From assembly GCF_022810405.1 (NCBI RefSeq), contig NZ_JALGQE010000007.1:186001-250000 (forward strand): 64,000 nt of DNA, given 5' to 3'. Within the stretch, counting starts at the first letter, position 1. The number at the start of each line of letters is the position of its first letter. Below are positions 17,040-25,977 of the stretch, piece after piece. The notes under the pieces were generated by a model. That model did no database searches. It saw only the letters and a list, made by a program, of their open reading frames with translations, and had not been told where the DNA came from. Both the position numbers and the translations under genes were made by a program. Origin of the DNA: Rhodococcus sp. ARC_M5 (GTDB lineage Bacteria; Actinomycetota; Actinomycetes; Mycobacteriales; Mycobacteriaceae).

Positions 17040-18413
17040 GTGATCACGTACGTAGCACTCGCTTTCGGTGCGGCGGTGGTGCTTGCGCTGGGCTGCGCGG
17101 TGGCGTCGGCGATCTACCGCCGCCCGCAGCGCGGAGTGCTGTTGCTCGCTGCACTCGTTCCGCTGCACGGCCTTCTGGTTCTGGTGCCTCTGCCCGGCGT
17201 GGTGTCCGGCTGGAAGGAAGGCCTCGTCGTGTTCACGGTTCTGTGTGCGTGGCTACGCCGACCCCGGCACGTCCGTGGCTCGACACCTCGGGTGTTCGTG
17301 CCGTGGTGGCCCGCGGCCGTCGTCTACGTCGTGTTCGGCACCGTGTCGGCCTTCGCCACGTTCGGGATCGTCGGTGTGTTCGGCATCAAGGTGACCTTCT
17401 TCTACATCCTGCTGGTGGTCGTCATGTGGCTTGCGCCCTTCGACGCCGAGGACCGCGACCACCTCGTCTCCGTTCTCATGGGTATGGGTGTGTTCACCTC
17501 GGTGGTGGGCATTGCGCAACTCGTGGCAGGACCCGCAGCACTGGTGGCGCTGGGGTACGAATACGACACGCAGGTCCGGACCTCGGGTGGATTGCTCCGT
17601 ACGTTCAGCACGTTCAACTTGCCGTTCCCGTTCGGGCTGTACGTGATGTTGGCGTTGCTCGTCGGTGGTGCGGTCGCGCTGGCCGACCCACGCCGTCGTC
17701 GAAACATGTTGTTCCTGTGCGCGACTCCGATGATGGTGGTCGCCATGTCCAGCTCGATCGTGCGAGGAGCAATTCTGGGGCTCGCGGTCGGAGCCATCTA
17801 CTTGATCGCTGTGCGCTTCCGCTACCTCGCCGCGCCGCTCGCGCTTGCTGCGGTCGCGGTTGCGGTTGCCATTCCCTTCGTACCCAAGGTCACCTCGGTC
17901 TTCTTCTCGTCGAGCAGCCTGGGCCAACGCGGCGACGGCTGGGCCAACATCATTGCCAGTATCCTGATCCATCCGTTCGGGACGGGCCTGGGATCGAGTG
18001 GTTCGGCGGCGGACCGTATCTCCACCGCCGAGGGTGCCGCGTTCACGGAATCGGGACTCTCGACCAACTACCAGCCCGACAACTATTACGTGAAGGCCCT
18101 GCTCGAACTGGGGCCGATCGGGCTCTGGGCGGTGGTGGCACTGCTGGTGACGTCGTTGCTGTGGTGCACGCGCCTCGCACGTGCACTGCGAGGTGACGAC
18201 GGCGCGCTTGCCCTCGGCGTCGGCGCGTCGATCGTCGCAGCCATGTTCGCCAGTCTCGTCTCCACATATTTCGAGATCTTTCCGATCGATGTCTATTTCT
18301 GGCTCTTGTTAGGAGTGGTGGGATGCGCAGCAGCGCAACACGAATCGTCTTCGGGGCGCTCGCCCTCCGGCCGGGCGGAAGCGGAGTACAGACCTACATT
18401 CGCGAGCTCCTGA
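17040..18413 (+). CDS. O-antigen ligase/polymerase-family membrane protein (Wzy-like)
   Basis: The 457-residue protein is almost all hydrophobic, with about ten to twelve transmembrane segments and one long outer loop near residues 310-350 (GTGLGSSGSAADRI). This is the pattern of the Wzy polymerase and WaaL ligase superfamily, which join undecaprenyl-linked repeat units or move the polymer to an acceptor. In this cluster polymerase is the more likely role. GTG 17040 is the start. Its last 91 bases overlap the next gene in another frame. Confidence 0.83.
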   Translation: MITYVALAFGAAVVLALGCAVASAIYRRPQRGVLLLAALVPLHGLLVLVPLPGVVSGWKEGLVVFTVLCAWLRRPRHVRGSTPRVFVPWWPAAVVYVVFGTVSAFATFGIVGVFGIKVTFFYILLVVVMWLAPFDAEDRDHLVSVLMGMGVFTSVVGIAQLVAGPAALVALGYEYDTQVRTSGGLLRTFSTFNLPFPFGLYVMLALLVGGAVALADPRRRRNMLFLCATPMMVVAMSSSIVRGAILGLAVGAIYLIAVRFRYLAAPLALAAVAVAVAIPFVPKVTSVFFSSSSLGQRGDGWANIIASILIHPFGTGLGSSGSAADRISTAEGAAFTESGLSTNYQPDNYYVKALLELGPIGLWAVVALLVTSLLWCTRLARALRGDDGALALGVGASIVAAMFASLVSTYFEIFPIDVYFWLLLGVVGCAAAQHESSSGRSPSGRAEAEYRPTFASS

Positions 18414-19375
18414 ACGAACTACCGGACTGTCTGACCGATGCCGATCTCGCCGCGGTGGTGCAGCGCGACGCCGTCGGCGAGCTCCCGCCCTCGGTTCGCG
18501 CTGTGAAGCGGCCGGTCGCCGGCGGTGCTGTTCGCGCGCTGCTCGGTGCCCTCCCCGTCGGAGACTGCGACGTGGTGCACGGCCTCGATGTCGACCTCCC
18601 ACTGTTCACCAAGGCCTTCACCGTTGCGACAGTGCACGACCTTTCGGTGATCGACATGCCGTCGGCCTCCAGCAGATTTCGCGCACTGGGTGAACAGAGA
18701 CTGGTGCGGCGTGCCCTCCGCCGTGCCGATCTGCTCATCGCGGTCTCGCAGTTCACCGCCGATCGAATCAAGGCTGTCAGCGGGCGCGACGCCACCGTGG
18801 TCGGACTGGCACCGGCAGCGTGGGCGACCGTGCCGACCGCAGGCCGAATAGACGGTGTTCGGTCCAAGTACGACTTACCGGAACGTTTCGTGATGCAGGT
18901 CGGAACGGTGGAGCCGCGCAAGAACGTTCAGCTGGTGGCCGACGCGGCCGAGAGTCTCGGCATCCCTTGCCTGCTGGCCGGAGCCGGCTCGACCGGCCGC
19001 GACGCGCCACACAACTCCCGGGGTCTCGGGTACGTCGATGTCGAGGATCTGCCCGCTCTCTATGCTGCCGCGACCGTCACCGCTTACGCCTCTCGCTACG
19101 AGGGCTATGGGCTACCACCGGTCGAGGCCATGGCCTCGGGCGGTGCGGTGGTCGCCAGTGCCGTCGGTGCACTCCCGGACGTCGTAGGCGACGGTGCCGT
19201 ACTCGTCGGATCGGAGAACGTGGACGACTGGGTGCAGGCGATGAAACCCATGGTGTTCGACGCGGACGCGCGCGCGGCTCTCGTCGCCTCGGCGGCCGTT
19301 GCCACCCGTGAGATCAGCTGGCGTCGAACAGCGGAGCTCACCGCCGAGGCGTATCGCGCTGCGGGCGTGACCTGA
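18323..19375 (+). CDS. Glycosyltransferase family 4 (GT-B fold)
   Basis: The 350-residue protein starts in the style of GT4 enzymes (VFGALALRPGGSGVQTYIREL), with GTVEPRKN at about residue 193 and the nucleotide-sugar binding ExxxxxxxE region RYEGYGLPPVEAMASG near residue 255. It should add one sugar to the lipid-linked repeat unit on the cytoplasmic face. ATG 18323 is preceded by AGGAG. Because this N-terminus is conserved in the family, the 91-base overlap with the polymerase gene seems real and not a start error. Confidence 0.88.
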   Translation: MRSSATRIVFGALALRPGGSGVQTYIRELLNELPDCLTDADLAAVVQRDAVGELPPSVRAVKRPVAGGAVRALLGALPVGDCDVVHGLDVDLPLFTKAFTVATVHDLSVIDMPSASSRFRALGEQRLVRRALRRADLLIAVSQFTADRIKAVSGRDATVVGLAPAAWATVPTAGRIDGVRSKYDLPERFVMQVGTVEPRKNVQLVADAAESLGIPCLLAGAGSTGRDAPHNSRGLGYVDVEDLPALYAAATVTAYASRYEGYGLPPVEAMASGGAVVASAVGALPDVVGDGAVLVGSENVDDWVQAMKPMVFDADARAALVASAAVATREISWRRTAELTAEAYRAAGVT

Positions 19376-20901
19376 TGGCCGAGGAGCTCGCGCTGGACGG
19401 CACCGAGCAGCCCCCGGACTACCGCGCTGTCGCAGCGGATCCGAAGGCCGCGGCCAAAGCGACGATTGCCGTTCTGATCAGCAGAGTCGTCATCGCGGCG
19501 CTGGGCTGGGTGGGCAGCGTCATCGTCGCGAGATCCCTCGGACCCGATGACTGGGGCCAGTTCAGCTTCGTCTTCGCACTGCTCGGCTTGATGTCCGTCG
19601 TGACCGATCTCGGAGTCGGACGCGTCGTGCTGGCGAAGTTGATGGACGACGACCCCGACGAGATCGGTCGAACTGCGTCGTCGTTTCTGGCTCTGCGTAC
19701 CGTACTCGGATTGGTGGGGTACGTGCTGGCCGTGGCATACGTTCTCCTGCTGCAGTATCCGAGCGAGGTGGTCCTGGCGACGGTGGTGGGCGGACTGGTG
19801 GTCGTGTTCGCGACGCCGGGGCACGCCTTGAGCGTGCTCTTCCAGAGCCGTCACCGTCTGGTACTCGTGGCCGTTGCCGAAAGCGCCGGTCAGGCAATCC
19901 AATTGGCGTTGACCGTGCTAGCTGCCGTGCTGGCCCCCACCCTGTTGATCTTCGTCCTCCCCGCCGTGGCCAACGAAGTGTTCAAGCTGATCACCAAGGG
20001 TTTCGGCATCGGCAACCGTTCCATCGGCCTGCGACCGTCGAAGCACATCGAAATTCGCCGCTGGGGGCCCTACCTGAAGGAGGCCGTGCCACTCGCGATC
20101 GGCTTCGCCCTCACCATTGCCATGCTCAAGATCGACATGTTGATGCTCAGCCTGCTCGACACCTTCGAGGCCGTGGGACTGTATTCCATCGGCTACAAGT
20201 TCTCGGACATGATCGACACCTTCGTGTTGGCTGCGGTGGCCCCGATCAGCACCCTGCTCGTCGCGTCGTGGCCCCATGACACCACAGCATTTCGCGCACG
20301 CTCACGTTCGGCCGCACTGCTGTTCGCGCTCTTCGGTGCAATGGCTGTCGCGGCGTTCGTACCTTCGGCGGAGCCGTTGATCGGCCTGCTCTACGGCGAC
20401 AGCTTCGTCGACGGAGCTCATGCAGCCCGTCTGCTGGTGATCGGCGCAGCGCTCATGTCGTTGGTGATGCTGGGTATCTTCCTGCTCGCCTCGGCCGGAA
20501 TGCAGCGTCACTACCCCTTGGTGGCGATGGTCGGTCTGGTCCTGAACATCGGGTTGAACCTCGTTCTGATCCCGCGGATGTCGTACGACGGAGCTGCAGT
20601 GTCCACCGTCGTGACGATCGGAACCACCCTCGTCCTGTTGTGGATCGTGATCGCGAGGAGCATGCCCGTCTCCAGACTGTTTCCGCTGCAATCCATTTCG
20701 GTGATCTTCGTCATCACCGCGGGCACGACGGTCGGCGGCTGGTTCCTGGTGCAGCACTATCCCGGCGTGTGGCTGCTCGTGTCCGTTGCGGCGGCCCTGA
20801 CGGTCGCGGCCTTGCTGTATGCGTTCGTCGCGATCGGACTCGTCGAGTCACCGTTTCCGGGATCAGCCGAGAAAGGACGACACCGTGCACGCACCCAGTG
20901 A
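19375..20901 (+). CDS. Polysaccharide flippase (Wzx/MATE-like)
   Basis: The 508-residue membrane protein has about twelve to fourteen transmembrane helices and matches the oligosaccharide flippase family: the start AAAKATIAVLISRVVIAAL with VARSLGPDDWGQFSFVFA, and paired helices through GLNLVLIPRMSYDGAAVSTV. It should flip undecaprenyl-linked repeat units outward for polymerisation. Its ATG overlaps the stop of the preceding glycosyltransferase by one base (TGATG), which suggests coupling. Confidence 0.9.
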   Translation: MAEELALDGTEQPPDYRAVAADPKAAAKATIAVLISRVVIAALGWVGSVIVARSLGPDDWGQFSFVFALLGLMSVVTDLGVGRVVLAKLMDDDPDEIGRTASSFLALRTVLGLVGYVLAVAYVLLLQYPSEVVLATVVGGLVVVFATPGHALSVLFQSRHRLVLVAVAESAGQAIQLALTVLAAVLAPTLLIFVLPAVANEVFKLITKGFGIGNRSIGLRPSKHIEIRRWGPYLKEAVPLAIGFALTIAMLKIDMLMLSLLDTFEAVGLYSIGYKFSDMIDTFVLAAVAPISTLLVASWPHDTTAFRARSRSAALLFALFGAMAVAAFVPSAEPLIGLLYGDSFVDGAHAARLLVIGAALMSLVMLGIFLLASAGMQRHYPLVAMVGLVLNIGLNLVLIPRMSYDGAAVSTVVTIGTTLVLLWIVIARSMPVSRLFPLQSISVIFVITAGTTVGGWFLVQHYPGVWLLVSVAAALTVAALLYAFVAIGLVESPFPGSAEKGRHRARTQ

Positions 20902-21145
20902 GGACTACGGAACGAACGGACATATCGCCCGATTCGAGCCCCACCCGGCGGAGTCGAAGTTCGGTTTCGCAATCATTACGGACCGATGCACATGTTATTC
21001 CAATGTTGTTGACATACAGTTCCATTCACGAACGGCACGGCTACGCGAACAGCGCGCTCACCCCGCTATCATCGAGACCGTTGGCTCCACTGAACACCGA
21101 AGCGGTACGTCCGCTCGCATCGACGACGGAAAGGTACGCGGTTGA
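20885..21145 (+). CDS. Possible small protein between flippase and Wzz-like gene
   Basis: A GTG at 20885 opens an 86-codon frame whose TGA (21143-21145) overlaps the next ATG by one base, the same junction used elsewhere in this locus. The product has no recognisable domain, no signal and no transmembrane segment, and its codon choice is less GC-biased than its neighbours. The stretch also contains a TTGACA-like hexamer (21009-21014) without a clear -10 partner. It may be a small gene, or simply an intergenic region carrying an internal promoter. Confidence 0.25.
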   Translation: MHAPSEDYGTNGHIARFEPHPAESKFGFAIITDRCTCYSNVVDIQFHSRTARLREQRAHPAIIETVGSTEHRSGTSARIDDGKVRG

Positions 21146-22410
21146 TGTCCGTCCACGATGCCGTCCACCGGGGCGACGTGCCCCCACCGATCGACCTCGC
21201 GGGCCACATGCGTGAACTGGGCCGAGCTCTTCTCCCTGCCGTGATCATTGCCGCCCTGGTCGGTGCGGGCGTGTTCTACCTCAGAAGCGAACTCACCGAG
21301 AAGCAGTACGCCGCGTCGATCGTCACCGAGATCGAACCTGTCCAAACCCTCGTTCCCGGTGACGCGTTCATCGAACAGATGCGCGCACCGTTCATCGAAT
21401 TGGCCACCGATCGCGTAGTGCTCGATCAAGTTCTCTCACAGGTCGACGCCGGGATGGACGCCGCGGAACTCGCCTCGAGCGTAGAGCTCTCACCCGGTAC
21501 CTCACCGGCGCTCTTGACCGTGACGGTGACGACCCGATCTCCCGAATTGGCAGCAGATCTGGCCGAAACGCTGGTGTCGACCATGGCCACTACCTCCTCT
21601 GCCAATGCGATCCGTGACTCGCAGGAGCGAACGGACGAGGGACAGTCCGCCATCGACGCGCAACAGTCGCGGGTGGACGCTCTCCCCGCCGACGATCCGA
21701 GTCGGCCTGCCGCTCTGTCCGAGCTCGCCGAACTACGCACCCGGCAGAGCGAACTCGAGGCCACTGCGAGCGGAGATCGACTGGTGGTGCTGTCGAACCC
21801 CGAGCAGAGCACCACTCCGGTCTCACCGAAACCGGTCTCGGAGGCACTGGTCGCAGCACTCGCCGCTCTGATCGTCGCGGCCGAACTAATCGTGCTGCTC
21901 CGAGGCCGATTCGGCCGCAGGCCCTCTCGCTCCTGGGCCCGCCGAGTCTCGCGCAAATACGGTGCACACTTCGACCCCGCGACCGGCGACACGATGCCAC
22001 CCGCTGTTGCGTCACGAATCGCCGCCCTCGAACGCGGCGACCGACCCGCGTCCAGGGGTGCACGACACGCTGCTCCCAAAGGCGAGAGCGTCGTTCTGCT
22101 GTTGGTCGGGGAAGGTGCGGACTTCGAGTCGACTCGCGGGCCGGGCCCGACAGCCGGACATCACAGAGCCACCGCCGAATTCGGCCTGTCGGAACAGTGG
22201 TGGCACTACACCGACGTCGGCGACGTCGAGACCGTCGTGGTGCTGGTGTCGAAACGTGGACGGGACAAGAAAGCCGCAACCACGGCGCTGCGGCGGCTGA
22301 ACGACTTCGACATTCCCGTACACCTGGTACTGCAGAACAAGAACTCGACCCGACGAGTGGAACAGACCGCGCAGACGATCGCGCCGGAAGGCCAACGCGA
22401 TGCCAGCTGA
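21145..22410 (+). CDS. Wzz-like chain-length determinant / polysaccharide co-polymerase
   Basis: The 421-residue protein has a transmembrane helix near residues 28-46 (LLPAVIIAALVGAGVFYL), an extracytoplasmic domain with a heptad-like region around residues 165-205, and a second helix near 230-252 (LVAALAALIVAAELIVLL). This two-helix hairpin is that of Wzz/KpsE/tyrosine-kinase-modulator proteins that set polymer length. A basic cytoplasmic tail of about 170 residues follows but has no Walker motif, so no kinase domain is present. TTG 21142 just upstream could also serve as start. Confidence 0.72.
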   Translation: MSVHDAVHRGDVPPPIDLAGHMRELGRALLPAVIIAALVGAGVFYLRSELTEKQYAASIVTEIEPVQTLVPGDAFIEQMRAPFIELATDRVVLDQVLSQVDAGMDAAELASSVELSPGTSPALLTVTVTTRSPELAADLAETLVSTMATTSSANAIRDSQERTDEGQSAIDAQQSRVDALPADDPSRPAALSELAELRTRQSELEATASGDRLVVLSNPEQSTTPVSPKPVSEALVAALAALIVAAELIVLLRGRFGRRPSRSWARRVSRKYGAHFDPATGDTMPPAVASRIAALERGDRPASRGARHAAPKGESVVLLLVGEGADFESTRGPGPTAGHHRATAEFGLSEQWWHYTDVGDVETVVVLVSKRGRDKKAATTALRRLNDFDIPVHLVLQNKNSTRRVEQTAQTIAPEGQRDAS

Positions 22411-23509
22411 CAGAATTGCCGTCGTACACGAAAGATTCACCGAGATCGCCGGTTCCGAGCATGTCGTCGAACAACTCGCACTGCACTGGCCCGCGGCCGA
22501 GGTGTTCGCGCCCATCGCCAGGCAGTCCGGGGTTCCGGCGGGAATCAGCCATGGGCCGCACACGTCCGGCCTCGATCGGGTGTACAAGGCGTTGGGCCAA
22601 CGGTCGTACGCGCCCGTTCTTCCGATGATGCCGTTGGCCTTTCGCCGCATGCCGCTCCGCGGTTTCGATGCTGTTGTGGTGAGCCACCACGCATTCGCGA
22701 CCCAGGCCGTGTTCGCCACGGACTCCCCGGTGATCGCCTACGTGCACAGCCCCGCACGGTGGGCCTGGGACCCCGAACTCCGCGCAGGCGAAGGCGGCGG
22801 CCGAGCCGGAGCGGCCATACTGACGGCGCTGTCCGCCGTTGCCCGTCGGTGCGAAATCGCTGCCGCACCGAAACTGACCACGGTGGTGGCCAACTCGTCT
22901 GCAGTCGCACGTCGGATCGACGACTGGTGGGGTCGAGACGACGCCGTGGTGGTCCATCCTCCCGTCGACACCGAGGGCTTCACTCCGGATCCGTCCGTCG
23001 AGCGGGAGAACTTCTTCCTGCTCGCGGGGCGTCTGGTTCCCTACAAGCGGCCGGACATCGCGGTACGCGCTGCCGCCGAGGCCGACGTTCCCCTCGTGGT
23101 CGCAGGAGACGGTCGTGCCATGAACGCCTGCCGGGAACTGGCCGGACCGAAAACGACCTTCCTCGGACGGGTTTCACACGAGAAGCTCCTCGAACTGCAC
23201 AGAACGACGCGTGCATTGCTGATGCCGGGAGTAGAGGACTTCGGCATCGTCCCCGTCGAGTCGATGGCGACCGGGACACCGGTCATCGCCTTGGGAGACG
23301 GTGGCGCCATGGACTCCGTGGTTCCCGGTAGGACCGGCCTGCATGTGAGCCCTGGCTCGGACGAAGAAGTCGTCGCCGGGTTCGCCGAGGCCATGCGCTC
23401 GTTGGATCCCGCCGACTACGATCGCGTCGCCATTCGCACGTGGGCGGAGGGCTTCTCACGAGCCAACTTCCGCAGTCGAATGCAGGAGATCGTCGATGCC
23501 GTCCGCTGA
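22400..23509 (+). CDS. Glycosyltransferase family 4
   Basis: The 369-residue protein has a GT-B fold. The N-terminal domain carries AVVHERFTEIAGSE and the C-terminal domain LLAGRLVPYKRPD (about residues 208-220) and VEDFGIVPVESMATGTPV, where two glutamates seven residues apart bind the donor sugar nucleotide. It resembles WcaC/WbaZ-like mannosyltransferases, but the sugar cannot be read from sequence. It overlaps the Wzz-like gene by 11 bases and the following acyltransferase by 14, so it sits in a tight operon. Confidence 0.88.
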   Translation: MPADRIAVVHERFTEIAGSEHVVEQLALHWPAAEVFAPIARQSGVPAGISHGPHTSGLDRVYKALGQRSYAPVLPMMPLAFRRMPLRGFDAVVVSHHAFATQAVFATDSPVIAYVHSPARWAWDPELRAGEGGGRAGAAILTALSAVARRCEIAAAPKLTTVVANSSAVARRIDDWWGRDDAVVVHPPVDTEGFTPDPSVERENFFLLAGRLVPYKRPDIAVRAAAEADVPLVVAGDGRAMNACRELAGPKTTFLGRVSHEKLLELHRTTRALLMPGVEDFGIVPVESMATGTPVIALGDGGAMDSVVPGRTGLHVSPGSDEEVVAGFAEAMRSLDPADYDRVAIRTWAEGFSRANFRSRMQEIVDAVR

Positions 23510-24758
23510 GCGCAGGTACCGCTCGACTGCGCTGGACCGCGTCTTCGCCGACACCCGGATAGTGACCGCGGTCGGTCCCGTTCGTGGCCTCGACATCGAG
23601 CGCACGCGACACACCCTCACCGCCGCCGAACACGTCGATGCGTCACCGCACATCGCGCTGGAACCACGCTCGGATGCTCGACGATGGCGATACCGCACCG
23701 GCATCGCCGGCGATAATGTCACCTCCGATACCGGTCCCACCGACGATCTGGGACAGATGCTCACCGACATTCGATCGAGGAACGGCGCGCGCGGTCCACT
23801 CGACGTGGTCGTGTTCGACGAGCATCTCGCCATCGACTACTCGCACGGAATCGGTGACGGTCAGATCGGCGTGATGATGTTGGCGGCGTTCTGCGACGAT
23901 GCCGACGGGTCTCTGGTTCCCGGACTCGCCGCAGGCTTACCTCCGAGCACGACATGGAAAGCCCTGTGGCGTCACTATTCTCGAAGTCCGAAGACATTGG
24001 CGGACTTCTGGACACTGCGCTCGCGCCATCGGACCGAACGGGACACCTCCGGTCCACGTCGCCGGATCGAGAACTGGGAAGCCGGAAAAGTCAGCCGAGC
24101 CGGGTACATGAGCAGAGCCCGAGTCGACGAGCTCAAGCACTGGACGGCCGAGAACCTGCCCGGAGCGACCGCCGCGTCGGTATCCATTGCCCTCTGGAGC
24201 GCCGCGCTACGAGCAGAATCCGTCGACGTCGACGATCACATCATGGTGTTGTTCAACAGCAGACGCTACCTCGACCCGGCCCAGCAGAGTGCGCACGGAA
24301 ATTTCGCCGTGGGCATTCCACTTCACCTCCCAGCCGACACGACACCCGTCGCAATCACCACAACGATGCGTGAGGTGATCGAATCCGGTTGGCCCATCGC
24401 AGTACTGGGCATGTCGCAACTTCGCGATGTGGCGTCACGCATTCGGTCTTCGGCACAGTCGCAGGAAAAGAATTCGGTCGTCGAGGTACCCGAGACCTTG
24501 CGGTTGGCCGTGAGCGACCTCGGGAGAGTGCGGGTGTTCGACCACCTCGACTGGGTCGACGACGGCAGGCCCCCGCAAATGGCCGCGTCGCTCGAACCGG
24601 ACGGTCCGGACGGCTGCACGATGCTCATCGCCGAAATCGCCGGTGGGCGTACCTATACGGCCTCGTTCTGCAGCAAGATGGTCGAGGTCGCCGTCATGGA
24701 TGCAGCGCTACGCAGAATGTGTGAAGACCCAGTGGCACTCCTCCGCGATGCGCACTGA
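23496..24758 (+). CDS. Condensation-domain-like acyltransferase of the polysaccharide locus
   Basis: The 420-residue protein contains HGIGDG at residues 117-122, the HxxxDG active-site pattern of CoA-dependent acyltransferases such as the PapA, wax-ester synthase and NRPS condensation families, where the histidine is the general base. The later segment FAVGIPLHLP also fits that fold. No transmembrane helix is evident, so it is cytoplasmic. Inside a polysaccharide operon it probably acylates a lipid-linked sugar or a glycolipid made by the cluster. That role is inferred from position; the acyl donor and acceptor are unknown. Confidence 0.65.
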   Translation: MPSAERRYRSTALDRVFADTRIVTAVGPVRGLDIERTRHTLTAAEHVDASPHIALEPRSDARRWRYRTGIAGDNVTSDTGPTDDLGQMLTDIRSRNGARGPLDVVVFDEHLAIDYSHGIGDGQIGVMMLAAFCDDADGSLVPGLAAGLPPSTTWKALWRHYSRSPKTLADFWTLRSRHRTERDTSGPRRRIENWEAGKVSRAGYMSRARVDELKHWTAENLPGATAASVSIALWSAALRAESVDVDDHIMVLFNSRRYLDPAQQSAHGNFAVGIPLHLPADTTPVAITTTMREVIESGWPIAVLGMSQLRDVASRIRSSAQSQEKNSVVEVPETLRLAVSDLGRVRVFDHLDWVDDGRPPQMAASLEPDGPDGCTMLIAEIAGGRTYTASFCSKMVEVAVMDAALRRMCEDPVALLRDAH

Positions 24759-24797
24759 TCCGCCGGAACCACCTTTGCCGCACAGACGGGCCGACAC

Positions 24798-25883
24798 ATG
24801 ACCGACGAGTCGACAGTTCTCTTCCTTGCACACACCGGCCAGGTGTCGGGTGCCGAGAAGGTGCTGCTGGATTTGATCGACGAGGCCACCCGTCGCGGCC
24901 ATGCCACCGTGATCGCCTGCCCTGCAGGCCCATTGGCAGATCGTCTACCCGACACGACGCGGCACGTCCGCATCGACGAGCTCGGATTGGGTGGACAACG
25001 TGGTGCCGCTCGCGGTGTCGCGGCGATCCGGATGATCGCTCATTGGGTCGGTGCGGCACGCGCGGTGCGCACGATTGCCCGCGCACCGGGCACCGCCACT
25101 GTCGTCAACTCACTGTTCGCGCTCCCTGTGGCACGGTTTGCGCGACCCGCCCGCGGGGCGTCGTGGCTCGTACACGACACGATGACGTCTCTCAAGCAGC
25201 GCGTGGTGGTCCGGTTCGCCCGCCCGGCCGTTCGCGTCGCAGTCTCGGTGTCCGAGGCCACCGCAGTACCTCTTCGTAGAGCCGGCCTCCCTGTGGTGGT
25301 GTCACACAACGGAGTGCCGTGGCCGGTTCCGCGGTTCGGCGGTGCGCTGCACTCTCCGCCGGTCGTGGGGATGCTGGCGTTGTTGACGCCGTGGAAGGGA
25401 CATCGCGTTCTGCTCGACGCCGTCGCCACACTTCCCGATGTCCGGGTCGAACTGGCCGGGGGTAGCTTCCCCGGCGATCGCGACTACGTCGACGAACTCC
25501 ATGCGCGCGCCGCCGAACCGGATCTCGCCGGCCGTGTCGAGTTTCTCGGGCACATCGACGCCGAGTCCGCTCTACGCAGATGGGACATCGTCGTCTCGGC
25601 AAGTACGTCTCCGGAAGCCGGCCCGTTGTCGGTCCTGGAAGCGATGTCGCACGGGCTGCCGGTGATAGGAACCGACCACGGCGGTACACACGAGTTTCTC
25701 GCCGACGGTGCCGGGGTTCTGGTCGAGCCGGGTAACTCCGCGGCGCTCGCCGCTGCTGTGTCGGCCGTCATCGACGACGACGACCGACGACGCCTACTCG
25801 GCGAGACTGCCAGATACCGGGTGGCCAGCCGACACGACATCGGCGACACGCTGCCGGAGCTGCTGCATCGATTGACCAGCTGA
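24798..25883 (+). CDS. Glycosyltransferase family 4
   Basis: The 361-residue protein opens with LFLAHTGQVSGAEKVLLDL, the acceptor-side motif of GT4 enzymes, and has the C-terminal donor-binding region TSPEAGPLSVLEAMSHGLPVIGTDHGG near residue 275. A conserved turn MLALLTPWKGHRVLLDA is near residue 192. It is the third glycosyltransferase of the locus, which together with the priming enzyme suggests a repeat unit of at least four sugars if each acts once. Confidence 0.87.
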   Translation: MTDESTVLFLAHTGQVSGAEKVLLDLIDEATRRGHATVIACPAGPLADRLPDTTRHVRIDELGLGGQRGAARGVAAIRMIAHWVGAARAVRTIARAPGTATVVNSLFALPVARFARPARGASWLVHDTMTSLKQRVVVRFARPAVRVAVSVSEATAVPLRRAGLPVVVSHNGVPWPVPRFGGALHSPPVVGMLALLTPWKGHRVLLDAVATLPDVRVELAGGSFPGDRDYVDELHARAAEPDLAGRVEFLGHIDAESALRRWDIVVSASTSPEAGPLSVLEAMSHGLPVIGTDHGGTHEFLADGAGVLVEPGNSAALAAAVSAVIDDDDRRRLLGETARYRVASRHDIGDTLPELLHRLTS

Positions 25884-25977
25884 GCGCACCCCACCGGCGG
25901 CTCCAACTCGGTGATATTCGAACATCGACGAGCACGGCTGTGTTTCAATCGTGTCCCGACTGGAACGAGGGGGCACT

